Notes: generated from the sequence alone by a model not told the origin. Numbered from the stretch's first letter, positions 15,402 through 24,832 are shown. The stretch is DNA of 64,000 nucleotides from Pseudomonas sp. (GCA_030699825.1 JAUYKV010000013.1:62001-126000), one strand, 5' to 3'. A program made the numbers and translations.

Positions 15402-16334
15402 ATGTCAGAACGTTTTCAACCCGCCGACCTGGTCGCCAATCTGCGCCCCTTGGCCGCAGCGACGGCGACCCTGCCGCATGAGCAGGCCTACCGGCGTTTC
15501 TACGGTTTCGATGGGCTGCCGACCGAGGGCAGTCTGCTTGGTTATTTTCAGGTCGGCACTTACCGGATTGCCGCCCAGGTCTGGTGGCCGCAGGAGCCGC
15601 GGGGCACCTTGTTGTTGTTGCATGGCTATTACGACCACAGCGGCCTGTATCGCCATGTGATCGAGTGGGCGCTCGGCATGGGCTTTGCCGTGCTGGCGGT
15701 CGACTTGCCGGGGCACGGCCTGTCCAGCGGTGCGCGCGCCAGCATTGACGACTTCGCCGAGTATCAGCTGGTGCTGCAGGGCGCGCTGGAGCAGGCGGCT
15801 GCCCTCGACTTACCGCAGCCCTGGCACCTGTGTGGGCAAAGTACCGGCGGCGCCATCCTGATCGACTACCTGTTGACCGGCAAACCCGCGCCCGAGGTGG
15901 GCGAAGCGATTCTGCTGGCGCCGCTGGTGCGCCCGCGGGCCTGGGCCTGGTCGCAGTTGAGCTATCGCCTGTTGAAACCCTTTGTCCGCGAGATTCCGCG
16001 GCGCTTCAGCGACAACTCGAGCGACCCCGAGTTTATCGACTTCGTCCACAACCACGACCCGTTGCAGGCGCGCAGCCTGCCAACCGCCTGGGTCGGCGCC
16101 TTGAGCCAATGGGTGCCGCGGATCGAGGGGGCGCCGCGCAGCCTGCGCAGCCCGCTGATCGTCCAGGGCGAAGCGGACATGACCGTGGACTGGCCGCACA
16201 ACCTGGAGATCTTGCAGGACAAGTTCGCCGCGCCGGAGATTTTGCGCCTGGCCGAGGCGCGCCATCACCTGGCCAACGAATCAGCGGCCCTGCGTCAGCG
16301 CTATTTCGATTTTCTCCGCGAGCGCCTGGCCTGA
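15402..16334 (+). CDS. Alpha/beta hydrolase, monoacylglycerol lipase/lysophospholipase-like
   Basis: The start at 15402 (MSERFQPADLV) gives 310 residues; an ATG five codons earlier (15387) is also possible. The nucleophile elbow is GQSTGG (LCGQSTGGAILIDYL). The oxyanion region is LLLHGYYDHSGLY. The acid and His of the triad lie in VQGEADMTVDW and ARHHLANE. This is the hydrolase_4 (S33-like) architecture used on lysolipids and monoglycerides. No signal peptide is visible, so it is cytosolic. The substrate is unknown. Confidence 0.82.
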   Translation: MSERFQPADLVANLRPLAAATATLPHEQAYRRFYGFDGLPTEGSLLGYFQVGTYRIAAQVWWPQEPRGTLLLLHGYYDHSGLYRHVIEWALGMGFAVLAVDLPGHGLSSGARASIDDFAEYQLVLQGALEQAAALDLPQPWHLCGQSTGGAILIDYLLTGKPAPEVGEAILLAPLVRPRAWAWSQLSYRLLKPFVREIPRRFSDNSSDPEFIDFVHNHDPLQARSLPTAWVGALSQWVPRIEGAPRSLRSPLIVQGEADMTVDWPHNLEILQDKFAAPEILRLAEARHHLANESAALRQRYFDFLRERLA

Positions 16335-16436
16335 TCGGCGCGGATTGAGCGCAGAACCAGGCGTTGGGCTGAGAGGTTGTGAAAAAATTCCCGCCTACTG
16401 CGACCGCTGCCGACGTTACGCTGTCGTGCTGCAGAC

Positions 16437-16553
16437 GGTGTAGGGGCGGCTTCAGCCGCGAAGCTTTTGCGGCGTATCGATGGGAGCGATCGATAATAGG
16501 CGGTGGCCGTCATCCCGGATTGCGCCAAGGCTTATCCGGGCTACGTAGCGCAG
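16437..16553. repeat. Intergenic hairpin repeats between hydrolase and DUF2059 gene
   Basis: Two pseudomonad repeat types lie here. One reads 'ggcggcttcagccgcgaagc' (about 16445-16464). The other is a half copy, 'cccggattgcgccaaggctt' then 'atccgggctacg' (16514-16545), of the element seen complete at 18.1, 21.8 and 47.0 kb. Confidence 0.6.
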
Positions 16554-16582
16554 CAGGCTCATCGGCCGCAGCGCGGTTTCCG

Positions 16583-17350
16583 TCAGATCCCCTGCGGTGG
16601 CGGCACCAGGTTGGCGCTGCTCTGGCCGACCGCCAGGCCGGCGCGGATTGCTGCCAGGGCGGCCTGGTAGTAAGCCTGACCTTCTGCCGATTGGGCGAAG
16701 CTGACGAATTCTTCCAGCTCCGGATCGGACAGTTCGCGGTAGACGTGCAGCAGGGTGTTGTCCAGATCCGCGCCGATCTGTTCGATCAGGCGCTGGCGCT
16801 GGGTGTTGAGCAGGCTCTGTGCGCTATCGCCGCCGAACAGGCCGGGGAGCATCTGGCTGAGGCTGTCGGCTGCGACCCCGGCCAGGGCCAGGCTGACTTC
16901 GGCGCCGGCCTCCTTGGCCGGCAGCGCCTGGGCCAGGTGGCGGATCAGCAGGCGCCGGGTGGCGCTGGCGTCGATGCGCGGCAAGCCATCGGCATACAGT
17001 GCCAACTGGTCGCGGCGGGTGGAGAGCTGTTCGGCGGCGACCACCTTGCGCCCCAGTTCCGACTGGAAAAACTGCAGGGCGGGCTGCGGATCGCCGAGAT
17101 TTTGCCGCAGGCCCTGTTGGGCGCGTTGATCGATCGCCAACGGGGCAAAGCGCTGGTTGCTGTTATTCACCAGCGCCTCATACAGCGCGGGCGGCAGGCT
17201 GCTGCGATAGCGCGCCTGTGCGGCGCTCAGGGCGTCGTTGAAATGCGCGCGTTGTTGCGGCCAGCCGGCGGCCTGGTAGAGCTGTACTTGAGCATCTGCC
17301 AGGCTGGGGAGGCTGAGCAACAACAATAAAACGATGGATAAGACGCGCAT
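16583..17350 (-). CDS. DUF2059 exported protein
   Basis: The 255-residue protein has a clean signal peptide (MRVLSIVLLLLLSLPSLADA). The rest is mostly helical. It carries the DUF2059-type C-terminal pattern (LIEQIGADLDNTLLHVYREL then DPELEEFVSFAQSAEGQAYY) before a low-complexity tail. It is expected in the periplasm or outer membrane space. DUF2059 has no established function. It stands alone on the minus strand, divergent from the oxygenase gene next to it. Confidence 0.82.
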   Translation of the reverse strand: MRVLSIVLLLLLSLPSLADAQVQLYQAAGWPQQRAHFNDALSAAQARYRSSLPPALYEALVNNSNQRFAPLAIDQRAQQGLRQNLGDPQPALQFFQSELGRKVVAAEQLSTRRDQLALYADGLPRIDASATRRLLIRHLAQALPAKEAGAEVSLALAGVAADSLSQMLPGLFGGDSAQSLLNTQRQRLIEQIGADLDNTLLHVYRELSDPELEEFVSFAQSAEGQAYYQAALAAIRAGLAVGQSSANLVPPPQGI

Positions 17351-17436
17351 ACAGACTCCTGTCTAGCGGGCGACTATTTTCGATGGCTTGGCGGCGCTTG
17401 TCGAGGCATAGCCTGCCGGCTGATAGAATCGCCGGC

Positions 17437-18066
17437 ATGCCTATTTCAACTGATGTCACACTGTTAAAACGCATCGTCGACGACCTGGCCGAACGAGGCT
17501 GGTCGTTGCAACCCGCGTTCGTTCCTCAGGCTCTGACCCTCGAACTGGCCAATGAGTGCCGCAAACGTGCCGCGCAGGGTGATTTAACCCCCGCCAGCAT
17601 CGGCCATGGCTCCGGTCAGGAAGTACGCGAAGGGGTGCGCGGCGACCATATTCAATGGCTGGATGCCGGCGTGTCGCCGGCGTGCGAGCAGTATCTAGCG
17701 CTGATGGATGGGCTGCGTCAGGCGCTCAATCGTGAGCTCTATCTGGGCCTGGAAGACTACGAGTGCCACTTCGCCTGGTACCCGCCCGGCGCCTTCTATC
17801 GGAAACATCTCGATCGCTTCCGCGATGACGACCGCCGTGCGGTGTCGGCGGTGTTTTATCTCAACCCGGATTGGCAGCCGGAGCAAGGTGGCGCCTTGCG
17901 CCTGTACCTGGCGGACGAGACGACGCGCGATGTGCAGCCGCAGGCCGGCAGCCTGCTGGTGTTCCTTTCCGCCGACCTGCCCCATGAGGTGTTGCCGGCC
18001 AGCCGCGAGCGCTTGTCGCTGACCGGCTGGTTCCGCCGCCGCCGCGGCGGCGGTGGGGTGTTTTAG
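17437..18066 (+). CDS. 2-oxoglutarate/Fe(II)-dependent oxygenase (prolyl-4-hydroxylase type)
   Basis: I choose the ATG at 17437 (MPISTDVTLL), giving 209 residues; the upstream extension is unlikely. The iron ligands are visible: HxD in YRKHLDRF, and the distal His in DLPHEVLP. The Arg that binds 2-oxoglutarate follows in RERLSLTGWFR. The preceding FAWYPPGAFY and AVFYLNPDWQPEQGGALRLY match the bacterial prolyl-hydroxylase-like fold. The substrate is not known; some relatives act on translation proteins such as EF-Tu. The C-terminus is a short Arg/Gly run, partly in the repeat DNA. Confidence 0.85.
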   Translation: MPISTDVTLLKRIVDDLAERGWSLQPAFVPQALTLELANECRKRAAQGDLTPASIGHGSGQEVREGVRGDHIQWLDAGVSPACEQYLALMDGLRQALNRELYLGLEDYECHFAWYPPGAFYRKHLDRFRDDDRRAVSAVFYLNPDWQPEQGGALRLYLADETTRDVQPQAGSLLVFLSADLPHEVLPASRERLSLTGWFRRRRGGGGVF

Positions 18067-18074
18067 GCCTGCAT

Positions 18075-18156
18075 CTCGTAGCCCGGACAAGCCTTGGCGC
18101 AATCCGGGAGCGGTGGGGCATGCACAGGCTTTTCCGGGATTGCATCAGGCTACGAG
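18075..18156. repeat. 'Tagcccgg' type long imperfect hairpin
   Basis: One arm begins ctcgtagcccggacaagcct and the other ends attgcatcaggctacgag. Together they form a long imperfect inverted repeat downstream of the oxygenase. It is the same family as 21774-21846, 46956-47036 and 60613-60670. It could act as a transcript end. Confidence 0.7.
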
Positions 18157-18272
18157 GAGAGTGCCCATGGCCGCGATTGACGGTGAGGTCGAAATCGCCA
18201 GCGGGCCTGGTTGGGGCGTTTGGTTTAGCCAACGCGAAACCTATCGATGGTGGTGAAAACCCGGGAGGTTTT

Positions 18273-18761
18273 ATGCAGAAGATTCTGGTCAGTCGCTGTC
18301 TGCTCGGCCACCGCGTGCGCTATGACGGCGGCGCCCACGGCCCTTTCGACCTGCTCCAGCGCTGGCAGGCCGAGGGCCGGGTGGTCGCGCTCTGCCCGGA
18401 GGTCGCCGGCGGCTTGCCAACGCCGCGGCCGGCGGCGGAAATCCCCTCGGGCCAGGGCGCACAGGTGCTCGACGGCCGGCTGCCGGTACTGACTATCGAC
18501 GGCGAGGAGGTCACGGCGGCCTTTGTTGCCGGCGCCGAGCAGGCCCTGGCGCTGGTCCGCCAGCACGGTATGCGCCTGGCCCTGCTCAAGGCGCGCAGCC
18601 CGTCGTGCGGCAACCGCGAGAACTACGACGGCAGCTTCAGCGGGGTGAAAGTCGCTGGCGAAGGCGTCACCGCCGCTGCCCTGCGTCGTGCCGGGGTGCA
18701 GGTGTTCAGCGAAGAGGAATTGCCCGCCGCCGAGGCGGCGTTGCGGGCGTTGGAACAGTAG
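18273..18761 (+). CDS. DUF523 domain protein
   Basis: The ATG at 18273 has GGGAGG four bases upstream and gives 162 residues. The sequence MQKILVSRCLLGHRVRYDGG, then CPEVAGGLPTPRPAAEI and KARSPSCGNRENYDG, is the full DUF523 signature. Three conserved Cys are present (Cys9, the CPEV Cys, and SPSCG), which suggests metal or cofactor binding. In some bacteria the domain is fused to DUF1722. The function is not established. It is a short single gene. Confidence 0.85.
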   Translation: MQKILVSRCLLGHRVRYDGGAHGPFDLLQRWQAEGRVVALCPEVAGGLPTPRPAAEIPSGQGAQVLDGRLPVLTIDGEEVTAAFVAGAEQALALVRQHGMRLALLKARSPSCGNRENYDGSFSGVKVAGEGVTAAALRRAGVQVFSEEELPAAEAALRALEQ

Positions 18762-18900
18762 TCGCTTGCGGATGGGTTGAGTTCCACGATACCCATACTG
18801 TTGGGTTACGCGGCGCGTGAGATTCGCAGCGTCTGTGGATAAACGACAGTCGCCGCTAACCCAACCTACGCGCCTCCCACAGGGTTGTGACATCGGCATG

Positions 18901-18928
18901 AAAAAGGGAAGCCGAAGCTTCCCTTTTT
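18901..18928. terminator. Bidirectional terminator between the DUF523 gene and serA
   Basis: A perfect 12-bp stem (aaaaagggaagc / gcttcccttttt) has the loop CGAA and T runs in both directions. It lies just after the serA stop on the minus strand and downstream of the DUF523 gene on the plus strand. Confidence 0.85.
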
Positions 18929-18944
18929 TGCATCGCACCAGTGC

Positions 18945-20174
18945 TTAGAACAGCACACGGCTGCGGATGGTGCCGTTGACGTGTTGCAGCTTCTCCAACG
19001 CCAGGTCGGAGTAGTCGGCGTCGACGTCGATCACCACATAGCCGACCTTGTCGTTGGTCTGCAGGAACTGGCCGGAGATGTTGATGGCGTTTTCGGCGAA
19101 CACCTTGTTGATCTCGCTCATCACGCCCGGCACGTTCTGGTGAATGTGCAGCAGGCGGTGCTTGCCCGGGTGCGCCGGCAGGGCGACTTCGGGGAAATTG
19201 ACCGAGGACACCGAGGTGCCGTTGTCGCTGTACTTGACCAGCTTCTCCGCCACTTCCAGGCCGATGTTGGCCTGGGCCTCGGCGGTGGAACCGCCGATGT
19301 GCGGGGTCAGGATCACCCGATCCAGGCCGCGCAGCGGGCTTTCGAACTCTTCGTCGTTGGACTTCGGTTCGACCGGGAACACGTCGATGGCAGCGCCGAT
19401 CAGGTGCTCGTCCTTGATCGCGGCGGCCAGGTGCTCCAGCTTGACCACGGTGCCGCGGGCGGCGTTGATCAGGATGCCGCCCTTCTTCATGGCGCGTATT
19501 TCCTTCTCGCCGATCATCCACTGGGTCGACGGCAGTTCCGGCACATGCAGCGAGATGATGTCACACAGGCCCAGCAGGTCGTGCAGCTTGGCGATCTGGG
19601 TGGCGTTGCCCAGCGGCAGCTTGGTCACGGTGTCGTAGAAGAACACCTGCATGCCGAGGGCTTCGGCCAGCACCGAGAGCTGGGTGCCGATCGAGCCGTA
19701 GCCGACGATGCCGAGTTTTTTGCCGCGGATCTCGAAGGAGTTGGCCGCCGACTTGATCCAGCCACCACGGTGACAGGAGGCATTCTTCTCGGGAATACCG
19801 CGCAGCAGCAGGATGGCCTGGGCCAATACCAGCTCGGCCACCGAGCGGGTGTTCGAATAGGGTGCGTTGAATACTGCGATACCGCGCTCGCGGGCGGCGT
19901 CGAGGTCGACCTGGTTGGTACCGATGCAGAAGCAGCCGACGGCGACCAGCTTGTTCGCGCAATCGAAGATATCGGCGGTCAGCCGGGTGCGCGAACGAAT
20001 ACCGATGAAGTGCGCTTCGGCGATCTTTTCTTTCAGTTCGTCGTCGGACAGCGCGCCCTTGTGGTACTCGATGTTGGTGTAGCCGGCAGCCTTCAGGGTG
20101 TCCACGGCATTCTGGTGGACGCCTTCGAGAAGAAGGAACTTGATCTTGCTCTTGTCGAGAGAGGTCTTGCTCAT
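18945..20174 (-). CDS. serA: D-3-phosphoglycerate dehydrogenase
   Basis: The ATG at 20174 (MSKTSLDKSKIKFLLLEG) gives 409 residues, the usual length. The enzyme oxidises 3-phosphoglycerate, the first step of serine synthesis, and can reduce 2-oxoglutarate to D-2-hydroxyglutarate. The NAD site reads GIVGYGSIGTQLSVLAEALG. The catalytic region contains NAARGTVVKLEHLAAAI and LTPHIGGSTAEAQ. A C-terminal ACT domain (RLLHIHQNVPGVMSEINKVF) binds serine for feedback. It faces the D-2-hydroxyglutarate dehydrogenase gene across a 190-base promoter region. A strong terminator follows it. Confidence 0.97.
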   Translation of the reverse strand: MSKTSLDKSKIKFLLLEGVHQNAVDTLKAAGYTNIEYHKGALSDDELKEKIAEAHFIGIRSRTRLTADIFDCANKLVAVGCFCIGTNQVDLDAARERGIAVFNAPYSNTRSVAELVLAQAILLLRGIPEKNASCHRGGWIKSAANSFEIRGKKLGIVGYGSIGTQLSVLAEALGMQVFFYDTVTKLPLGNATQIAKLHDLLGLCDIISLHVPELPSTQWMIGEKEIRAMKKGGILINAARGTVVKLEHLAAAIKDEHLIGAAIDVFPVEPKSNDEEFESPLRGLDRVILTPHIGGSTAEAQANIGLEVAEKLVKYSDNGTSVSSVNFPEVALPAHPGKHRLLHIHQNVPGVMSEINKVFAENAINISGQFLQTNDKVGYVVIDVDADYSDLALEKLQHVNGTIRSRVLF

Positions 20175-20362
20175 CGGAGTACCTGTTGTCCCATAAATTA
20201 GTGTCAGGGAAATGCATCGGCGGCGTTGCCGAGCGGACCCCGCTGAATCGGCTCGGAGCACGATTGACGGGGTGCGTATGCTAGCATGATCTTCTTTTTC
20301 CATGCTCGGTTGCGACCTGAATGGTTCTCAGGGCGACCATGAATTGTTTGAGAGTTCACTTG

Positions 20363-21757
20363 ATGACTACCGCTGCCCTGATCGAAGAGCTGAAGACCCT
20401 GGTTGAACCCGGCAAGGTGCTCACCGACGCCGATTCCCTCAACGCCTACGGCAAGGATTGGACCAAGCATTTCGCTCCGGCCCCTTGCGCCATCGTCTTT
20501 CCCAAGAGCATCGAACAGGTGCAGGCCATCGTCCGTTGGGCCAACCGGCACAAGGTTGCCCTGGTGCCTTCCGGCGGGCGCACTGGACTCTCCGCTGGCG
20601 CCGTGGCGGCCAACGGCGAAGTGGTGGTGGCTTTCGACTATATGAACCAGATTCTCGCCTTCAACGAATTCGACCGTACCGCGGTCTGTCAGCCCGGCGT
20701 GGTGACCAAGCAGCTGCAGCTGTTTGCCGAAGAGCAGGGGCTGTACTACCCGGTGGATTTCGCCTCCAGCGGATCGAGCCAGCTGGGCGGCAATATCGGC
20801 ACCAATGCCGGCGGGATCAAGGTGATTCGCTACGGCATGACCCGCAACTGGGTCGCCGGCCTGAAGGTCGTCACCGGCACCGGCGAGCTGCTGGAGCTGA
20901 ACAAGGACCTGATCAAGAACGCCACCGGCTACGACCTGCGCCAGCTGTTCATCGGCGCCGAAGGCACCCTCGGCTTCGTCGTCGAAGCCACCATGCGTCT
21001 GGATCGCGCGCCGCAGAATCTCACCGCCATGGTCCTCGGCGCGGCCGACTTCGACTCGATCATGCCGGTGTTGCACGCCTTCCAGAACAAGCTGGACCTG
21101 ACCGCCTTCGAGTTCTTCTCCGACAAGGCCCTGGCCAAGGTCATGGGCCGCGGCGACGTGCCGGCGCCGTTCGAGACCGAGTGCCCGTTCTATGCGCTAC
21201 TGGAGTTCGAGGCCAGCAGCGAGCAGGTGGCCGAAGCGGCCCTGGCCACCTTCGAGCATTGCGTCGAACAGGGCTGGGTGCTCGACGGGGTGATGAGCCA
21301 GAGCGAGCAGCAACTGCAGAACCTGTGGAAACTGCGCGAATACATCTCCGAGACCATCAGCCACTGGACCCCGTACAAGAACGACATCTCGGTAGTGGTC
21401 TCCAAAGTGCCGGCCTTCCTCCACGACATCGACGCCATCGTCGGTGAACACTACCCGGACTTCGAGATCGTCTGGTTTGGCCACATTGGCGACGGCAACC
21501 TGCATTTGAATATATTGAAGCCGGAGGATCTGTCCAAGGACGAGTTCTTCGCCAGGTGCGCCACCGTCAACCAGTGGGTGTTCGAGACCGTGCAGAAGTA
21601 CAACGGCTCGATCAGCGCCGAACACGGCGTCGGCATGACCAAGCGCGATTACCTGCATTACAGCCGCTCCGAGGCGGAAATCGGCTATATGAAGGCGATC
21701 AAGGCGGTGTTCGACCCGAACGGCATCATGAACCCGGGCAAGATTTTCCCGCTTTGA
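20363..21757 (+). CDS. D-2-hydroxyglutarate dehydrogenase (FAD-linked)
   Basis: The ATG at 20363 (MTTAALIEELKTLVEPGKVL) gives 464 residues. The FAD-binding PCMH domain includes VALVPSGGRTGLSAGAVAAN and SSQLGGNIGTNAGGIKVIRY. The C-terminal FAD-oxidase domain includes FGHIGDGNLHLNIL, with metal-binding His, and AEHGVGMTKRDYL. In Pseudomonas stutzeri, the protein at this place removes D-2-hydroxyglutarate made by SerA and passes the electrons on, which pulls serine synthesis forward. The divergent layout with serA here supports the same role. Confidence 0.9.
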   Translation: MTTAALIEELKTLVEPGKVLTDADSLNAYGKDWTKHFAPAPCAIVFPKSIEQVQAIVRWANRHKVALVPSGGRTGLSAGAVAANGEVVVAFDYMNQILAFNEFDRTAVCQPGVVTKQLQLFAEEQGLYYPVDFASSGSSQLGGNIGTNAGGIKVIRYGMTRNWVAGLKVVTGTGELLELNKDLIKNATGYDLRQLFIGAEGTLGFVVEATMRLDRAPQNLTAMVLGAADFDSIMPVLHAFQNKLDLTAFEFFSDKALAKVMGRGDVPAPFETECPFYALLEFEASSEQVAEAALATFEHCVEQGWVLDGVMSQSEQQLQNLWKLREYISETISHWTPYKNDISVVVSKVPAFLHDIDAIVGEHYPDFEIVWFGHIGDGNLHLNILKPEDLSKDEFFARCATVNQWVFETVQKYNGSISAEHGVGMTKRDYLHYSRSEAEIGYMKAIKAVFDPNGIMNPGKIFPL

Positions 21758-21773
21758 TTGGCACCAGGCCCAT

Positions 21774-21846
21774 GTAGCCCGGATAAGCCTTAGCGCAATC
21801 CGGGGCAGCGGCTTCCCGGATTGCGCCGGGGCTTATCCGGGCTACG
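21774..21846. repeat. 'Tagcccgg' type hairpin, complete copy
   Basis: The arms gtagcccggataagccttag and gccggggcttatccgggcta form a long stem directly after the D-2-hydroxyglutarate dehydrogenase stop. The symmetry is good enough to act as a terminator-like structure. Confidence 0.75.
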
Positions 21847-21988
21847 CATCTAAGCATTTATCCGTGCGGCCAGAGGCTCTTGCCCCCTGGTCGGTTGCAA
21901 TGACGGCCCGCCTTGAAGCGGGCATGATCGCCCTACACGGCACGCTCCCACAAAGAGTCGTGCAGCGCATTCGCATAAGGAGTCGCCC

Positions 21989-22654
21989 ATGAGTTACCAG
22001 CACCAGTACATCGACGGCACCCATATTCACTTTCCCATGGGCAAGGTGGTGTGCATCGGCCGTAACTACGCCGAGCACGCCAAGGAACTGAACAACCCGG
22101 TGCCCAGCGAGCCATTGCTGTTCATCAAGGCCGGCAGCTGTGTGGTGCCGCTGGATGACGGTTTCACCCTGGTCGAGGGCCGTGGCGACGTGCACTTTGA
22201 GGCGGAAATCGCCGTACTGATCGGCAAGCCATTGTCGCGCACACCGAATGCCGAAGAAGTGCTGGACGCTATTTCCGGCTTCGCCCCGGCCCTCGACCTG
22301 ACCCTGCGCGACCTGCAGGCCAAGCTCAAGGACAAGGGCTACCCCTGGGAAATCGCCAAGTCCTTCGATGGCGCCTGTGTGCTGGCGCCCTTCGTGCCGG
22401 GCGATGCGCTGGAGGACCTGAGTGATATCGGCATTCGCCTGACGATTAACGGCGAAGTGCGTCAGGACGGCAACAGCCGCGATATGCTCAACCCGATCCT
22501 GCCGATGATCCAGCACATCGCCGGTCACTTCAGCCTGCAGCCGGGTGATGTGATCCTCACCGGTACGCCGGTCGGAGTCGGGCCGTTGCACAAGGGCGAC
22601 GAGCTGGTGCTGGAGCTGGTCGGTCACTCATGCTTCGCCAGTCGCGTGCTGTAA
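21989..22654 (+). CDS. Fumarylacetoacetate hydrolase family protein
   Basis: The 221-residue protein has an ATG preceded by AAGGAG (21977-21982). The FAH fold motifs are in order: VCIGRNYAEHAKEL, EPLLFIKA, VHFEAEIAVLIG with the metal-binding acidic residues, then PWEIAKSFDGACVLAPF and LTGTPVGVGPLHKGDEL. Small FAH proteins of this kind act as acylpyruvate hydrolases or oxaloacetate decarboxylases/tautomerases. The exact substrate is not determined by the sequence. It lies in the same neighbourhood as serA, as in other pseudomonads. Confidence 0.88.
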   Translation: MSYQHQYIDGTHIHFPMGKVVCIGRNYAEHAKELNNPVPSEPLLFIKAGSCVVPLDDGFTLVEGRGDVHFEAEIAVLIGKPLSRTPNAEEVLDAISGFAPALDLTLRDLQAKLKDKGYPWEIAKSFDGACVLAPFVPGDALEDLSDIGIRLTINGEVRQDGNSRDMLNPILPMIQHIAGHFSLQPGDVILTGTPVGVGPLHKGDELVLELVGHSCFASRVL

Positions 22655-22923
22655 CCGGCTCATCGTGTCTCGACTTGAATAGATAGTCTGTCGCTTTACG
22701 TGGGCGCGGATGGGTGGTATTCCGCTTCATGCGCGAAATTTTCAGCGCTTTCAAGGTCAGTCGCGGCTAAAGCCCCTCCCACACAAGACAGGCGTTTCAC
22801 CGATATTTCAACGTTATCGTGACACTGGTCGTGTACGGGGCGCCTGGAGGCGCCCTCTGTCGGTAAGCGAACCTTAAGCCTTGGCCGCTAGTCTGACGGC
22901 CATGCTTTTCTCGAGTCGTGCCG

Positions 22924-23856
22924 ATGCCTGCCAAACGCTTTCGTTTCATGCGCCCGCGCCATTTGCTCCTGCTATCCCTGGTCGTTGCCACGGCGCTGCT
23001 GGTCGACTTTCTGCGCCTGGACGAGCGCGCCTGGTTCTGGTTCGCGGAAGGCAGGCGCAGTGTTGCCGAGCAGCAGGCGAGCATCTGGCTGCCGGGTTAT
23101 CGGGTGGTTGTGCAGGGGCGGTCGCTGGACGGCCTGGAGCGCGACGAAACCTCAGGGCTGACCTACAGCCCCGCCAGCGACACCCTGTTCGCCGTGACCG
23201 GCAAGAACCCGCAACTGGTCGAATTATCGCTGGCCGGCGAGGTGCTGCGGCGTATCCCGCTGCGCGGCTTCTCCGATCCCGAGGGGGTCGAGGTCATCGC
23301 CGATGGACGCCTGGCGATCATCGACGAACGCCGGCGCAGCTTGACGGCGTTCAGTATCGACGCCGACACCCTGAGCCTGGATGCCGCGGACTATCCGTCG
23401 TTCGACCTGGGCTTTGCCGATTCCGCCAACAAGGGCTTCGAGGGGATTGCCTGGGACTCGCGCAATCAGCGTGTGCTGCTCGGCAAGGAGCGCGGTCCGC
23501 TGGGGCTGTTCAGCTTGCCGTTTCCCGGCGAGGACGGCGCCGCCGGGACGCTGCAGGCGTTGCCCTCGACGCGCGCCTTCGTGCGCGATATCTCTTCGTT
23601 GAGTTTCGATGCGCGCACCGGTCACTCCCTGGTGCTGTCCGACGAGTCGCGTCTGCTGCTGGAGCTGGATGGCCAGGGGCAACCGGTCAGCTTCATCAGC
23701 CTGATCGGCGGTCTCAACGGTCTGCACCGGAGCATCAAGCAGGCCGAAGGCGTGACCATGGATGCGGCGGGCAATATCTATATCGTCGGCGAACCCAACC
23801 TGCTCTATGTGTTCAGCAAGGCCGCGCCGGTGGAGCTGCCCACGCAGATCGATTAA
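22924..23856 (+). CDS. SdiA-regulated domain (YjiK-type) beta-propeller protein
   Basis: The ATG at 22924 is used, giving 310 residues; a GTG two codons earlier is equally possible, and the ribosome site is weak. An N-terminal helix (HLLLLSLVVATALLVDFLRL) anchors it in the inner membrane. The periplasmic part has repeated beta strands: GLTYSPASDTLFAVTGKNPQ, SDPEGVEVIADGRLAIIDER, FEGIAWDSRNQRVLLGKERG and QAEGVTMDAAGNIYIVGEPN. These match the SdiA-regulated family, with metal-binding Glu residues at repeat starts. Function is unknown; the fold resembles esterase-like propellers. It lies upstream of rpiA, which runs convergently. Confidence 0.8.
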   Translation: MPAKRFRFMRPRHLLLLSLVVATALLVDFLRLDERAWFWFAEGRRSVAEQQASIWLPGYRVVVQGRSLDGLERDETSGLTYSPASDTLFAVTGKNPQLVELSLAGEVLRRIPLRGFSDPEGVEVIADGRLAIIDERRRSLTAFSIDADTLSLDAADYPSFDLGFADSANKGFEGIAWDSRNQRVLLGKERGPLGLFSLPFPGEDGAAGTLQALPSTRAFVRDISSLSFDARTGHSLVLSDESRLLLELDGQGQPVSFISLIGGLNGLHRSIKQAEGVTMDAAGNIYIVGEPNLLYVFSKAAPVELPTQID

Positions 23857-23861
23857 GCGTC

Positions 23862-23995
23862 CCGACGCCCTCGAACAACCCGCAATCCGTAGGCTGTCAC
23901 TCGCCGCAGGCAGTGCACCGTGGATCATGGGAACGGTACAAAGCTGGCGGGTTGTCGCTGCGCTCCGAACGGCCGGCGCCCCGGTCTGCCCTACA
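23862..23995 (+). repeat. Mosaic intergenic repeat, copy at 23.9 kb
   Basis: This copy begins near 'ctcgaacaacccgcaatccg' (the reverse of the 'gcggattgttcgag' module). It continues with 'cgccgcaggcagtgcaccg' and the core 'aaagctggcgggttgtcgct' (23940-23959), and ends in 'gccctacagttcccg'. It fills most of the gap between the YjiK-type gene and rpiA. Confidence 0.75.
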
Positions 23996-24077
23996 GTTCC
24001 CGGACGTATCGCCGAGGGTTGCGCGTCCCGCAATCCGTGTCAAAAGGCCGAGGGTCGACTCGACCCGGCTGTCCAGG

Positions 24078-24752
24078 TTATTGGCGGGTGAGGCTTTTCA
24101 CCCCGTCGGCGGTGCCGAGCAGCAGCAAGTCCGCCGGGCGTGCGGCGAACAGGCCATTGGTGACCACGCCGACGATGTTGTTGATCTGCGCTTCCAGTTC
24201 GCGCGGGTTGACGATCGACAGGTTGTAGACGTCGAGGATCTGGTTGCCGTTGTCGGTGGTCACGCCCGCGCGGTACACCGGGTCGCCACCGAGCTTGACC
24301 AGTTCGCGGGCGACATGGCTGCGCGCCATCGGGATCACCTCCACCGGCAGCGGGAAGGCGCCGAGCACCGGTACCAGCTTGCTGGCGTCGGCGATGCAGA
24401 TGAAGGTCTGCGCCACGGCGGCGACAATTTTCTCGCGGGTCAGGGCGGCGCCGCCGCCTTTGATCAGGTTGAGGTGCTCGTCGCTTTCATCGGCGCCATC
24501 GACATAGAACTCCAGGTCGCTGACGGTATTCAGCTCATAGACCGGAATGCCGTGGCCCTTGAGGCGCGCGGCAGTGGCTTCGGAACTGGCCACGGCGCCG
24601 TCGAACTCGGCCTTGTGCCGGGCCAGGGCATCGATGAAACAGTTGGCCGTGGAGCCGGTGCCGACCCCGACGACGCTCTTGGCGTCGAGCTTGGGGAGGA
24701 TGAAGTCGACGGCAGCCTGGGCGACTGCTTGCTTGAGTTGATCCTGGTTCAT
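24078..24752 (-). CDS. rpiA: Ribose-5-phosphate isomerase A
   Basis: The ATG at 24752 ([20 protein letters not shown]) gives 224 residues, the usual size. It interconverts ribose 5-phosphate and ribulose 5-phosphate. Motifs are [16 protein letters not shown] (phosphate loop), [20 protein letters not shown] with the catalytic Asp and Glu, and [10 protein letters not shown]. It is a single gene on the minus strand. A long open frame upstream belongs to shadow sequence over preA and was not included. Confidence 0.97.
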   Translation of the reverse strand: MNQDQLKQAVAQAAVDFILPKLDAKSVVGVGTGSTANCFIDALARHKAEFDGAVASSEATAARLKGHGIPVYELNTVSDLEFYVDGADESDEHLNLIKGGGAALTREKIVAAVAQTFICIADASKLVPVLGAFPLPVEVIPMARSHVARELVKLGGDPVYRAGVTTDNGNQILDVYNLSIVNPRELEAQINNIVGVVTNGLFAARPADLLLLGTADGVKSLTRQ

Positions 24753-24832
24753 CGCGGTCTCTGCACCTGGGGGAATCGGAAGGCGCGAATTATAGCCGCA
24801 TGTGGCTGAAATCCTCGCCTTCCGCACGACTT

